Shown: positions 54,481 to 64,000 of the stretch, piece by piece
How the letters are laid out: each line of letters starts with the position of its first letter
Numbering within the stretch: position 1 is the stretch's first letter
NCBI GenBank assembly: GCA_030998225.1
Contig: JAPYXD010000684.1
Location: 2,709,426 to 2,773,425 of the forward strand
From: Diplolepis rosae
Taxonomy: Eukaryota; Arthropoda; Insecta; Hymenoptera; Diplolepididae
Length of the DNA stretch: 64,000 nucleotides
Direction: 5' to 3'
Position numbers and translations under genes: made by a program
Notes under the pieces: model-generated
The model's database searches: none
Seen by the model: only the letters and a program-made list of their open reading frames with translations
What the model was told of the DNA's origin: nothing

Positions 54481-57400
54481 ATTTTCAAAATGACGGGATC
54501 TCTAAAATATAAACCAGGTATCTTAAATTTCAGTTCTCAGCTCAACTTCCCTGAGGAAGGTGTATTTTAAGCACCTGGACTACTAAATATAATTTTCAAA
54601 ATAACGGGATCTCTAAAATATGAACTAGGTATCTTGATTTTCAGTTCTCAGCATTAGTTCCCGGGGAAAGATGTTTTTAAGCACCTGGACAACTAGATAT
54701 AATTTTCAAAATGACGGGATCTCTAAAATATGAACTAGGTATCTTAATTTTCAGTTCTCAGCTTAAGTTCCCTGAGAAAGATGTTTTTTAAGCACCTGGA
54801 CTACTAAATATAATTTTCAAAATGACGGGATCTCTAAAATATAAACCAGGTATCCTTAATTTCAGTTCTCAGCTCAACTTCCCTGAGGAAGGTGTATTTT
54901 AAGCACCTGGACTACAAAATATAATTTTCAAAATGACGGGATCTCTAAAATATGAACTAGGTATCTTAATTTTCAGTTCTCAGCTTAAGTTCCCTGAGAA
55001 AGATGTTTTTTAAGCACCTGGACTACTAAATATAATTTTCAAAATGACGGGATCTCTAAAATATAAACCAGGTATCTTAAATTTCCGTTCTCAGCTCAAC
55101 TTCCCTGAGGAAGGTGTATGTTAAGCACCTGGACTACTAAATATAATTTTCAAAATGACGGGATCTCTAAAATATGAACTAGGTATCTTAATTTTCAGTT
55201 CTCAGCTTAAGTTCCCTGAGAAAGATGTTTTTTAAGCACCTGGACTACTAAATATAATTTTCAAAATGACGGGATCTCTAAAATATGAACTAGGTATCTT
55301 AATTTTCAGTTCTCAGCTTAAGTTCCCTGTGAAAGATGTTTTTTAAGCACCTGGACTACTAAATATAATTTTCAAAATGACGGGATCTCTAAAATATGAA
55401 CTAGGTATCTTAAATTTCCGTTCTCAGCTCAACTTCCCTGAGGAAGGTGTATTTTAAGCACCTGGACTACTAGATATAATTTTCAAAATGACGGGATCTC
55501 TAAAATATGAACTAGGTATATTAATTTTCAGTTCTCGGCTTAAGTTCCCTGAGAAAGATGTTTTTTAAGCACCTGGACTACTAGATATAATTTTCAAATT
55601 GACGGGATATCTAAAATATGAACTAGGTATCTTATATTTCAGTTCTCAGCTTAAGTGCCCTGAGAAAGGTGTTTTTTAAGCAGCTGGACTACTAAATATA
55701 ATTTTGAAAATGACGGGATCTCTAAAATATGAACTAGGTATAATAATTTTCAGTTCTCGGCTTTAGTTCCCTGAGAAAGATGTTTTTTAAGCACCTGGAC
55801 TACTAGATATAATTTTTTAAATTGACGGGATATCTAAAATATGAACTAGGTATCTTATATTTCAGTTCTCAGCTTAAGTGCCCTGAGAAAGGTGTTTTTT
55901 AAGCAGCTGGACTACTAAATATAATTTTGAAAATGACGGGATCTCTAAAATATGAACTAGGTATCCTAATTTTCAGTTCTCGGCTTAAGTACCCTGAGAA
56001 ACATGTTTTTTAAGCACCTGGACTACTAAATATAATTTTCAAAATGACGGGATCTCTAAAATATGAACTAGGTATCTTGATTTTCATTTCTCAGCTTAAG
56101 TTTCCGAAGAAAGATGTTTTTTAAGCACCTGGACTACTAGATATAATTTTCAAAATGACGGGATCTCTAAAATATGAACTAGGTATCTTAATTTTCAGTT
56201 CTCAGCTTAAGTTCCCTGAGAAAGATGTTTTTTAAGCACCTGGACTACTAAATATAATTTTCAAAATGACGGGATCTCTAAAATATGAACTAGGTATCTT
56301 AAATTTCAGTTCTCAGCTTCAATTCCCGGAGGAAGATGTTTTTAAGCACCTGGACTACTAGATATAGTTTTCAAAATGACGGGATCTCTAAAATATGAAC
56401 TAGGTATCTTAATTTTCAGTTCTCAGATTAAGTTCACTGAGAAAGATGTTTTTTAAGCACCTGGACTAGTAAATACAATTTTCAAAATGACGGGATCTCT
56501 AAAATATGAACTAGGTATCTTATATTTCAGTTCTCAGCTTCAATTCCCTGAGGAAGATGTTTTTAAGCACCTGGGCTACTAAATATAATTTCCAATATGA
56601 CGGGATCTCTAGAATATGAACTAGGTATCTTGATTTTCAGTTCTCAGCTTAAGTTCCCTAAGTAAGATGTTTTTTAAGCACCTGGACTACTAGAAATAAT
56701 TTTCAAAATGACGGGATCTCTAAAATATGAACTAGGTACCTTAAATTTCATTTCTCAGCTCATGTTCCCTGAGAAAGATGTTTTTTAAGCACCTGGACTA
56801 CTAAATATAATTTTCAAAATGACAGGATCTCTAAAATATGAACTAGTTATCTTAAGTTTCCGTTCTCACCTCAACTTCCCTGAGGAAGGTGTATTTTAAG
56901 CACCTGGACTACTAGATATAATTTTGAAAATGACGGGATCTCTAAAATAAGAACTAGGTATATTAATTTTCAGTTCTGAGCTTAAGTTCCCGAAGAAAGA
57001 TGTTTTTTAAGCACCTGGACTACTAGATATAATTTTCAAAATGACGGGATCCCTAAAATATAAACTAGGTATCTTAATTTTCAGTTCTCAGCTTAAGTTC
57101 CCTGAGAAAGATGTTTTTTAAGCACCTGGACTACTAAATATAATTTTCCAAATGACGGGATCTCTAAAATATGAACTAGGTATCTTATATTTCAGTTCTC
57201 AGCTTAAGTTCCCTGAGAAAGATGTTTTTTAAGCACCTGGACTACTAGATATAATTTTCAAAATGACGGGATCTCTAAAATATGAACTAGGTATCTTAAT
57301 TTTCAGTTCTCAGCTTAAGTGCCCTGAGGAAGATGTTTATTAAGCACCTGGACTACTAAATATAATTTTCAAAATGACGGGATCTCTAAAATATGAACTA

Positions 57401-57578
57401 GGTATCTTAATTTTCAGTTCTCAGCTTAAGTTCCCTAAGTAAGATGTTTTTTAAGCACCTGGACTACTAGACATAATTTTCAAACTGACGGGATATCTAA
57501 AATATGAACTAGGTATTTTAGTTTTCTGTTCTCAGCTTAAGTTCCCTGAGAAAGATGTTTTTTAAGCACCTGGACTAC
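52255..57578 (+). repeat. higher-order unit, about 48 monomers
   Basis: Marker spacing is 5,324 bp (48 x 111 minus 4). It holds the diverged CTATAATATG block, a GACACTT dimer with an AATAAG change that closes its second monomer early (about 53.8 kb), a cassette, a B-rich block (54.3-55.5 kb), two further cassette-like groups (anchor 55,979) and the A-rich run. At the marker itself the copy reads TATATATTTTTTTC, slightly different from TATATATATTTTTC elsewhere. Confidence 0.74.
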
Positions 57579-60500
57579 TATATATATTTTTCAAAATGAC
57601 GGGATCTCTAAAATACGAACTAGGTATCTTATATTTCAGTTCTCAGCTTAAGTTCCCTAAGTAAGATGTTTTTTAAGCACCTGGACTACTAGATATAATT
57701 TTCAAAATGACGGGATCTCTAAAATATGAACTAGGTATCTTAAATTTCATTTCTCAGCTCATGTTCCCTAAGGAAGATGTTTTTTAAGCACCTGGACTAC
57801 TAAATATAATTTTCAAAATGACGGGATCTCTATAATATGATCTAGGTATCTTAATTATCAGTTCTCAGTTTAAGTTCCCGGAGAAAGATGTTTTTTAAGC
57901 AACTGGACTACTAGATATAATTTTCAAAATGACGGGATTTCTAAAATATGAACAAGGTATCTTAATTTTCTGTTCTCAGCTTAAGTTGCCTGAGAAAGAT
58001 GTTTTTTAAGCACCTGGACTACTAAATATAATTTTCAAAATGACGGGATCTCTAAAATATGAACTAGGTATCTTAATTTTCAGTTCTCAGCTCAAGTTCC
58101 CTAAGTAAGATGTTTTTTAAGCACCTGGACTACTAGATATAATTTGCAAAATGACGGGATATCTAAAATATGAACTAGGTATCTTATATTTCAGTTCTCA
58201 GCTTAAGTTCCCGGAGAAAGATGTTTTTTAAGCACCTGGATTACTAAATATTTTCAAAATGACGGGATCTCTAATTTATGAACTAGGTATCTTAATTTTC
58301 ATTTCTCAGATTAAGTTCACTTAGAAAGATGTTTTCTAAGCACCTGGACTACTAGATATAATTTTCAAAATGACGGGATATCTAAAATATGAACTAGGTA
58401 TCTTAATTTTCTGTTCTCAGATTAAGTTCCCTGAGAAAGATGTTTTTTAAGCACCTGGACTATTAGATATAATTTTCAAAATGACGGGATCTCTAAAATA
58501 AGAACTAGGTATCTTAATTTTCAGTTCTCAGCTTAACTTCCCTGAGAAAGATGTTTTTTAAGCACCTGCACTGCTAGATATAATTTTCAAATTGACGGTA
58601 TCTATAAAATAACAACTAGGTATATTAATTTTCAGTTCTCAGCTTAACTTCCCTGAGAAAGTTTTTTTTTAAGCACCTGCACTGCTAGATATAATTTTCA
58701 AAACGACTGGATCTCTAAAATATGAACTAGGTGTCTGGATTTTCAGTTTTCAGTTTAAATTCCCTTAGGAAGGTGTATTTTAAGCACCTGGACTACTAGA
58801 TATAATTTTCAAAATGACCGGATCTCTATAATATGAACTAGGTATATTAATTTTCAGTTCTCGGCTTTAGTTCCCTGAAAAAGATGTTTTTTAAGCACCT
58901 GGACTACTAGATATAATTTTCAAATTGACGGGATATCTAAAATATGAACTAGGTATCTTATATTTCAGTTCTCAGCTTAAGTTCCCTGAGAAAGGTGTTT
59001 TTTAAGCAGCTGGACTACTAAATATAATTTTGAAAATGACGGGATCTCTAAAATATAAACCAGGTATCCTTAATTTCAGTTCTCAGCTTAAGTTCCATGA
59101 GGAAGATGTATTTTTGACACTTGGACTACTAAATATAATTTTCAAAATGACAGGATCTCTAAAATAAGAACTAGGTATCTTAAGTTTCGTTTCTCAGCTT
59201 AAGTTCTCTAAGGAAGATGTTTTTTAAGCACCTGGACTACTAGATATAGTTTTCAAAATGACGGGATCTCTAAAATATGAACTAGGTATATTAATTTTCA
59301 GTTCTCGGCTTAAGTTCCCTGTGAAAGATGTTTTTTAAGCACCTGGACTACTAGATATAATTTTCAAATTGACGGGATATCTAAAGTATGAACTAGGTAT
59401 CTTATATTTCAGTTCTCAGCTTAAGTGCCCTGAGAAAGGTGTTTTTTAAGCAGCTGGACTACTAAATATAATTTTGAAAATGACGGGATCTCTAAAATAT
59501 GAACTAGGTATCCTAATTTTCAGTTCTCGGCTTAAGTACCCTGAGAAACATGTTTTTTAAGCACCTGGACTACTAAATATAATTTTCAAAATGACGGGAT
59601 CTCTAAAATATGAACTAGGTATCTTAAATTTCTGTTCTCAGCTCAACTTCCCTGAGGAAGGTGTATGTTAAGCACCTGGACTACTAGATATAATATTCAA
59701 AATGACGGGATCTCTAAAATATGAACTAGGTATCTTAAATTTCCGTTCTCAGCTCAACTTCCCTGAGGAAGGTGTATTTTAAGCACCTGGACTACTAGAT
59801 ATAATTTTCAAAATGACGGGATCTCTAAAATATAAACCAGGTATCCTTAATTTCAGTTCTCAGCTTAAGTTCCATGAGGAAGATATATTTTTGACACTTG
59901 GACTACTAAATATAATTTTCAAAATGACAGGATCTCTAAAATATAAACCAGGTATCTTAAATTTCCGTTTTCATCTTAAGTTCCCTGAGAAAGATGTTTT
60001 TTAAGCACCTGCACTGCTAGATATAATTTTCAAAATGACGGGATCTCTAAAATATGAACTAGGTATCTTAATTAGCAGTTCTCATCTTAAGTTCCCTGAG
60101 AAATATGTTTTTTAAGCACCTGCACTGCTAGATATAATTTTGAAAATGACGGGATCTCTAAAATATGAACTAGGTATCTTAATTTTCAGTTCTCAGCTTA
60201 AGTTCCCTGAGAAAGATGTTTTTTAAGCACCTGGACTACTAAATATAATTTTCCAAATGACGGGATCTCTAAAATATGAACTAGGTATCTTATATTTCAG
60301 TTCTCAGCTTAAGTTCCCTGAGAAAGATGTTTTTTAAGCACCTGGACTACTAGATATAATTTTCAAAATGACGGGATCTCTAAAATATGAACTAGGTATC
60401 TTATATTTCAGTTCTCAGCTTAAGTGCCCTGAGGAAGATGTTTATTAAGCACCTGGACTACTAAATATAATTTCCAAAATGACGGGATCTCTAGAATATG

Positions 60501-61459
60501 AACTAGGTATCTTGATTTTCAGTTCTCAGCTTAAGTTCCCTAAGTAAGATGTTTTTTAAGCACCTGGACTACTAGACATAATTTTCAAAATGACGGGATC
60601 TCTAAAATATGAACTAGGTACCTTAAATTTCATTTCTCAGCTCATGTTCCCTAAGGAAGATGTTTTTTAAGCACCTGGACTACTAAATATAATTTTCAAA
60701 ATGACAGGATCTCTAAAATATGAACTAGTTATCTTAAGTTTCCGTTCTCACCTCAACTTCCCTGAGGAAGGTGTATTTTAAGCACCTGGACTACTAGATA
60801 TAATTTTCAAAACGACGGGATCTCTAAAATAAGAACTAGGTATCTTAATTTTCAGTTCTGACCTTAAGTTCCCGAAGAAAGATGTTTTTTAAGCACCTGG
60901 ACTACTAGATATAATTTTCAAAATGACGGGATCCCTAAAATATGAACTAGGTATCTTAATTTTCAGTTCTCAGCTTAAGTTCCCTGAGAAAGATGTTTTT
61001 TAAGCACCTGGACTACTAAATATAATTTTCCAAATGACGGGATCTCTAAAATATGAACTAGGTATCTTATATTTCAGTTCTCAGCTTAAGTTCCCTGAGA
61101 AAGATGTTTTTTAAGCACCTGGACTACTAAATATAATTTTCAAAATGACGGGATCTCTAAAATATGAACTAGGTATCTTAATTTTCAGTTCTCAGCTTAA
61201 GTTCCCTTAGTAAGATGTTTTTTAAGCACCTGGACTACTAAATTTAATTTCAAAATGACGGGATCTCTGGAATATGAACTAGGTATCTTGATTTTCAGTT
61301 CTCAGCTTAAGTTCCCTAAGTAAGATGTTTTTTAAGCACCTGGACTACTAGACATAATTTTCAAACTGACGGGATATCTAAAATATGAACTAGGTATTTT
61401 AGTTTTCTGTTCTCAGCTTAAGTTCCCTGAGAAAGATGTTTTTTAAGCACCTGGACTAC
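57579..61459 (+). repeat. higher-order unit, about 35 monomers
   Basis: Marker spacing is 3,881 bp (35 x 111 minus 4). It repeats the marker block, two diverged monomers near 58.6-58.8 kb, a GACACTT dimer group (59.0-60.1 kb), a cassette (anchor 59,526), then the A-rich block. Its start (about 57.0-58.6 kb) matches 60.88-62.47 kb at the same offset. Confidence 0.75.
58592..58813 (+). repeat. diverged monomer pair
   Basis: The first monomer has TTGACGGTATCTATAAAAT, AACAACTAGG and a T9 run in GAAAGTTTTTTTTTAAGC. The second has ACGACTGGATCTC, CTAGGTGTCTGGATTTTC, AGTTTTCAGTTTAAATTCC and CCTTAGGAAGG. Both keep 111-bp spacing. They resemble the CGACTGG or CGAGTGG monomers near 25.98 and 53.38 kb and are among the most divergent copies before the terminal zone. 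Confidence 0.68.
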
Positions 61460-62361
61460 TATATATATTTTTCAAAATGACGGGATCTCTAAAATACGAA
61501 CTAGGTATCTTATATTTCAGTTCTCAGCTTAAGTTCCCTAAGTAAGATGTCTTTTAAGCACCTGGACTACTAGATATAATTTTCAAAATGACGGGATCTC
61601 TAAAATATGAACTAGGTATCTTAAATTTCATTTCTCAGCTCATGTTCCCTAAGGAAGATGTTTTTTAAGCACCTGGACTACTAAATATAATTTTCAAAAT
61701 GACGGGATCTCTATAATATGATCTAGGTATCTTAATTATCAGTTCTCAGTTTAAGTTCCCTGAGAAAGATGTTTTTTAAGCACCTGGACTACTAGATATA
61801 ATTTTCAAAATGACGGGATTTCTAAAATATGAACAAGGTATCTTAATTTTCTGTTCTCAGCTTAAGTTGCCTGAGAAAGATGTTTTTTAAGCACCTGGAC
61901 TACTAAATATAATTTTCAAAATGACGGGATCTCTAAAATATGAACTAGGTATCTTAATTTTCAGTTCTCAGCTCAAGTTCCCTAAGTAAGATGTTTTTTA
62001 AGCACCTGGACTACTAGATATAATTTGCAAAATGACGGGATATCTAAAATATGAACTAGGTATCTTATATTTCAGTTCTCAGCTTAAGTTCCCGGAGAAA
62101 GATGTTTTTAAGCACCTGGATTACTAAATATTTTTCAAAATGAAGGGATCTCTAAAATATGAACTAGGTATCTTAATTTTCAGTTCTCAGATTAAGTTCA
62201 CTGAGAAAGATGTTTTCTAAGCACCTGGACTACTAGATATAATTTACAAAATGACGGGATCTCTAAAATATGAACTAGGTATCTTAATTTTCAGTTCTCA
62301 GATTAAGTTCCCTGAGAAAGATGTTTTTTAAGCACCTGGACTACTAGATATAATTTTCAAA

Positions 62362-63999
62362 ATGACGGGATCTCTAAAATATGAACTAGGTATCTTAATT
62401 TTCTGTTCTCAGCTTAAGTTCCCTAGAGAAAGATGTTTTTTAAGCACCTGCACTACTAAATGTAATTTTCAAAATGACGGGATCTCTAAAATATGAACTA
62501 GGTATCTTGATTATTTTCAGTTCTCAGCTTAAGTTCCCTAAGTAAAGATGTTTTTTAAGCACCTGCACTGCTAGATATAATTTTCAAAATGACGGGATCT
62601 CTAAAATATGAACTAGGTATCTTAATTATCAGTTTTCAGTTTAAGTTCCCTGAGAAAGATGTTTTTTAAGCACCTGGACTACTAGATATAGTTTTCAAAA
62701 TGACCCGGATCTCTATAATATGAACTAGGTATATTAATTTTCAGTTCTCGGCTTTAGTTCCCTGAAAAAGATGTTTTTTAAGCACCTGGACTACTAGATA
62801 TAATTTTCAAATTGACAGGATATCTAAAATATGAACTTAGGTATCTTATATTTCAGTTCTCAGCTTAAGTGCCCTGAGAAAGGTGTTTTTTAAGCAGCTG
62901 GACTACTAAATATAATTTTCAAAATGACAGGATCTCTAAAATATAAACCAGGTATCCTTAATTTCAGTTCTCAGCTTAAGTTCCATGAGGAAGATATATT
63001 TTTGACACTTGGACTACTAAATATAATTTTCAAAATGACAGGATCTCTAAAATATGAACTAGGTATCTTAAGTTTCGTTTCTCAGCTTAAGATCTCTAAG
63101 GAAGATGATACTTAAGCACCTGGACTACTAGATATAGTTTTCAAAATAGACGGGATCTCTATAATATAAACTAGGTATATTAATTTTCAGTTCTCGGCTT
63201 TTAGTTCCCTGAGAAAGATGTTTTTAAGCACCTGGACTACTAGATATAATTTTCAAATTGACAGGATATCTAAAATATGAACTAGGTATCTTATATTTCA
63301 GTTCTCAAGCTTAAGTGCCACCGTGAGAAAGGTGTTTTTTTTTTAAGCTTAGCTGGACTACTAAATATAATTTTGAAAATGACGGGATCTCTAAAATATG
63401 AACTAGGTATCCTAATTTTTCAGTTCTCGGCTTAGAGTACCCTGAGAAACATGTTTTTTAAGCACCTGGACTACTAAATATAATTTTCAAAATGACGGGA
63501 TCTCTAAAATATGAACTAGGTATCTTAAATTTCCGTTCTCAGCTCAACTTCCCTGAGGAAGGGTGTTTTTTAAGCACCTGGACTACTAGATATAATTTTC
63601 AAAATGACGGGATCTCTAAAATATGAACTAGTTATCTTAAATTTCCGTTCTCAGCTCAACTTCCCTGAGGAATGTGTATTTTAGCACCTGGACTAATAGT
63701 TATAATTTTCAAAATGACGGGATCTCTAAGAATATAATCCAGGTATCAATAATTTCATTTCTCAGCTTAAGTTCCATGAGGAAGATGTATTTTTGACACT
63801 TGGACTACTAAATATAATTTTTCAAAATGACAGGATCTCTAAAATACTCACAACCAGGTATCTTTAAATTTCCGTTTTTCATCTTAAGTTTCCCTGAGAA
63901 AGATGTTTTCCTTAAGCACCTGCACTGCTAGATATAATTTTCAAAATGACGGGATCTCTTAAATATGAACTAGGTATCTTAATTAGCAGTTCTCATCTT
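62362..63999 (+). repeat. terminal zone of indel-rich satellite monomers
   Basis: Monomer starts lie at 62362, 62474, 62589, 62700, 62812, 62924, 63035, 63146, 63258, 63379, 63492, 63604, 63714, 63827 and 63946. Spacings are 112, 115, 111, 112, 112, 112, 111, 111, 112, 121, 113, 112, 110, 113 and 119: a net gain of 30 bases in 14 monomers, against a net loss of 38 in the previous 562. Examples are CCCTAGAGAAAG, TTGATTATTTTCAG, TGACCCGG, GCCACCGTGAG, TTTTTTTTTAAGCTTAGC, AATACTCACAACCAGG and GTTTTCCTTAAGC. The underlying monomers are the ordinary cassette and GACACTT dimer types. I favour unpolished sequence at a contig edge; real decay at an array margin is the alternative. Confidence 0.85.
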
Positions 64000-64000
64000 A

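Larger units (their letters stand above)
1..64000 (+). repeat. 111-bp satellite DNA array, whole window
   Basis: The window is a head-to-tail array of a monomer of 111 bp. The landmark ATGACGGG or its variants recurs at 18, 129, 240, 351, 462, 573, 684 and so on, at a spacing of exactly 111 with few exceptions up to about 62.36 kb. From 18 to 62,362 there are 562 monomers with a net length change of only -38 bases. Every copy is in the same orientation. The type A monomer has about 35 G/C in 111. No unique DNA, transposon or gene interrupts it. Satellites of this kind usually form centromeric, pericentromeric or other constitutive heterochromatin; that location is inferred here. I do not recognise the family or host. 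Confidence 0.98.

Noticed and set aside
1128..63115. Twenty-two plus-strand open reading frames of 63-70 codons starting MTGSLKY or a close variant
   Set aside because: All start at the same phase of the satellite and end at the next monomer's TAA; they exist only where one monomer has lost its stop. There is no promoter, no consistent length beyond two monomers, and their differences follow the DNA subfamilies. The 70-codon case at 29,304 comes from a two-base loss in the T run. I do not annotate them as genes.
1..64000. CENP-B box-like sequence around TTTTCAAAATGACGGGA
   Set aside because: The CGGGA end and the leading TT fit the mammalian box, but the essential CG of TTCG and the central A do not align with correct spacing. 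It is at best a partial resemblance.
1..64000. CRISPR array
   Set aside because: The repeated unit is continuous, with no unique spacers, no short palindromic repeat separated by variable sequence, and no cas genes.
1..64000. Bacterial iterons, phage or plasmid origin
   Set aside because: The array is far too long and lacks any replication gene or unique DNA; its size and higher-order organisation fit eukaryotic satellite.
1..64000. Large repeat-protein gene encoded by 37-residue repeats
   Set aside because: Although the period is a multiple of three, the main frame has a stop in nearly every monomer, and the monomer carries TAA or TAG in other plus-strand frames too (for example in CTAAAATAT, ACTAG and CTTAAG contexts). 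No long frame exists.
1..64000. Intrinsic terminators at the T6 runs
   Set aside because: The T6 tract recurs once per monomer without a preceding GC-rich hairpin; it is part of the monomer and not a transcription signal.
1..64000. TATA-like promoters at ATATAATTTTC
   Set aside because: The motif recurs in every monomer in an AT-rich repeat with no gene downstream; nothing ties it to transcription starts.
1..64000. Transposable element insertions or target-site duplications
   Set aside because: I looked for breaks in the 111-bp phase; all length changes before 62.3 kb are a few bases, so nothing of element size is inserted.

Overview
The whole 64 kb window is one uninterrupted tandem satellite DNA array. 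The repeat unit is 111 bp, about 32% G+C, and all copies run head to tail in the same direction. I count about 576 monomers: 562 between positions 18 and 62,362, 14 between 62,362 and 63,946, plus the partial ends. I see no gene, tRNA, rRNA, transposable element, CRISPR array or unique sequence anywhere. An array of this size with multi-monomer higher-order structure points to a eukaryotic chromosome, most likely centromeric or pericentromeric heterochromatin. I do not recognise the monomer, so I cannot name the species or lineage.

For numbering, monomer position 1 is the A of the near-universal ATGACGGG. Positions 82-111 and 1-33 form a continuous conserved block of about 63 bp across the monomer junction. 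Most differences fall in positions 34-81. Two main subfamilies exist. Type A has TATGAACTAGG and GCTTAAGTTCC (an AflII site). Type B has TATAAACCAGG, TTTCCGTTCTC and GCTCAACTTCC. Rarer marked variants give landmarks for tracing higher-order repeats.

Layout: (i) 1-21.3 kb shows recurring higher-order units with the order TATATATATT marker block, B-rich block, GTTTCG monomer, four-monomer cassette, A-rich block; marker spacing is 5,879, 4,105, 3,773 and 4,215 bp. (ii) 21.3-32.7 kb contains a locally amplified nest at 26.25-31 kb carrying stop-loss dimers. (iii) 32.7-52.3 kb is compound, with large near-identical duplications (34.2-35.8 with 40.8-42.5 kb; 36.3-38.6 with 44.4-46.7 kb) and a 1,442-bp duplication at 41.6-43.9 kb. 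(iv) 52.3-62.3 kb returns to marked units of 5,324 and 3,881 bp. (v) From about 62.36 kb to the end, many small insertions appear, in sharp contrast to everything before.

Open reading frames of 63-70 codons arise because 111 is 37 x 3 and some monomers have lost the single in-frame TAA. I do not regard them as genes. I found no previously undescribed gene system. The noteworthy signals are the array architecture, a conserved dyad at the monomer junction, and the abrupt change at the right end. All counts were made by reading, not by software.
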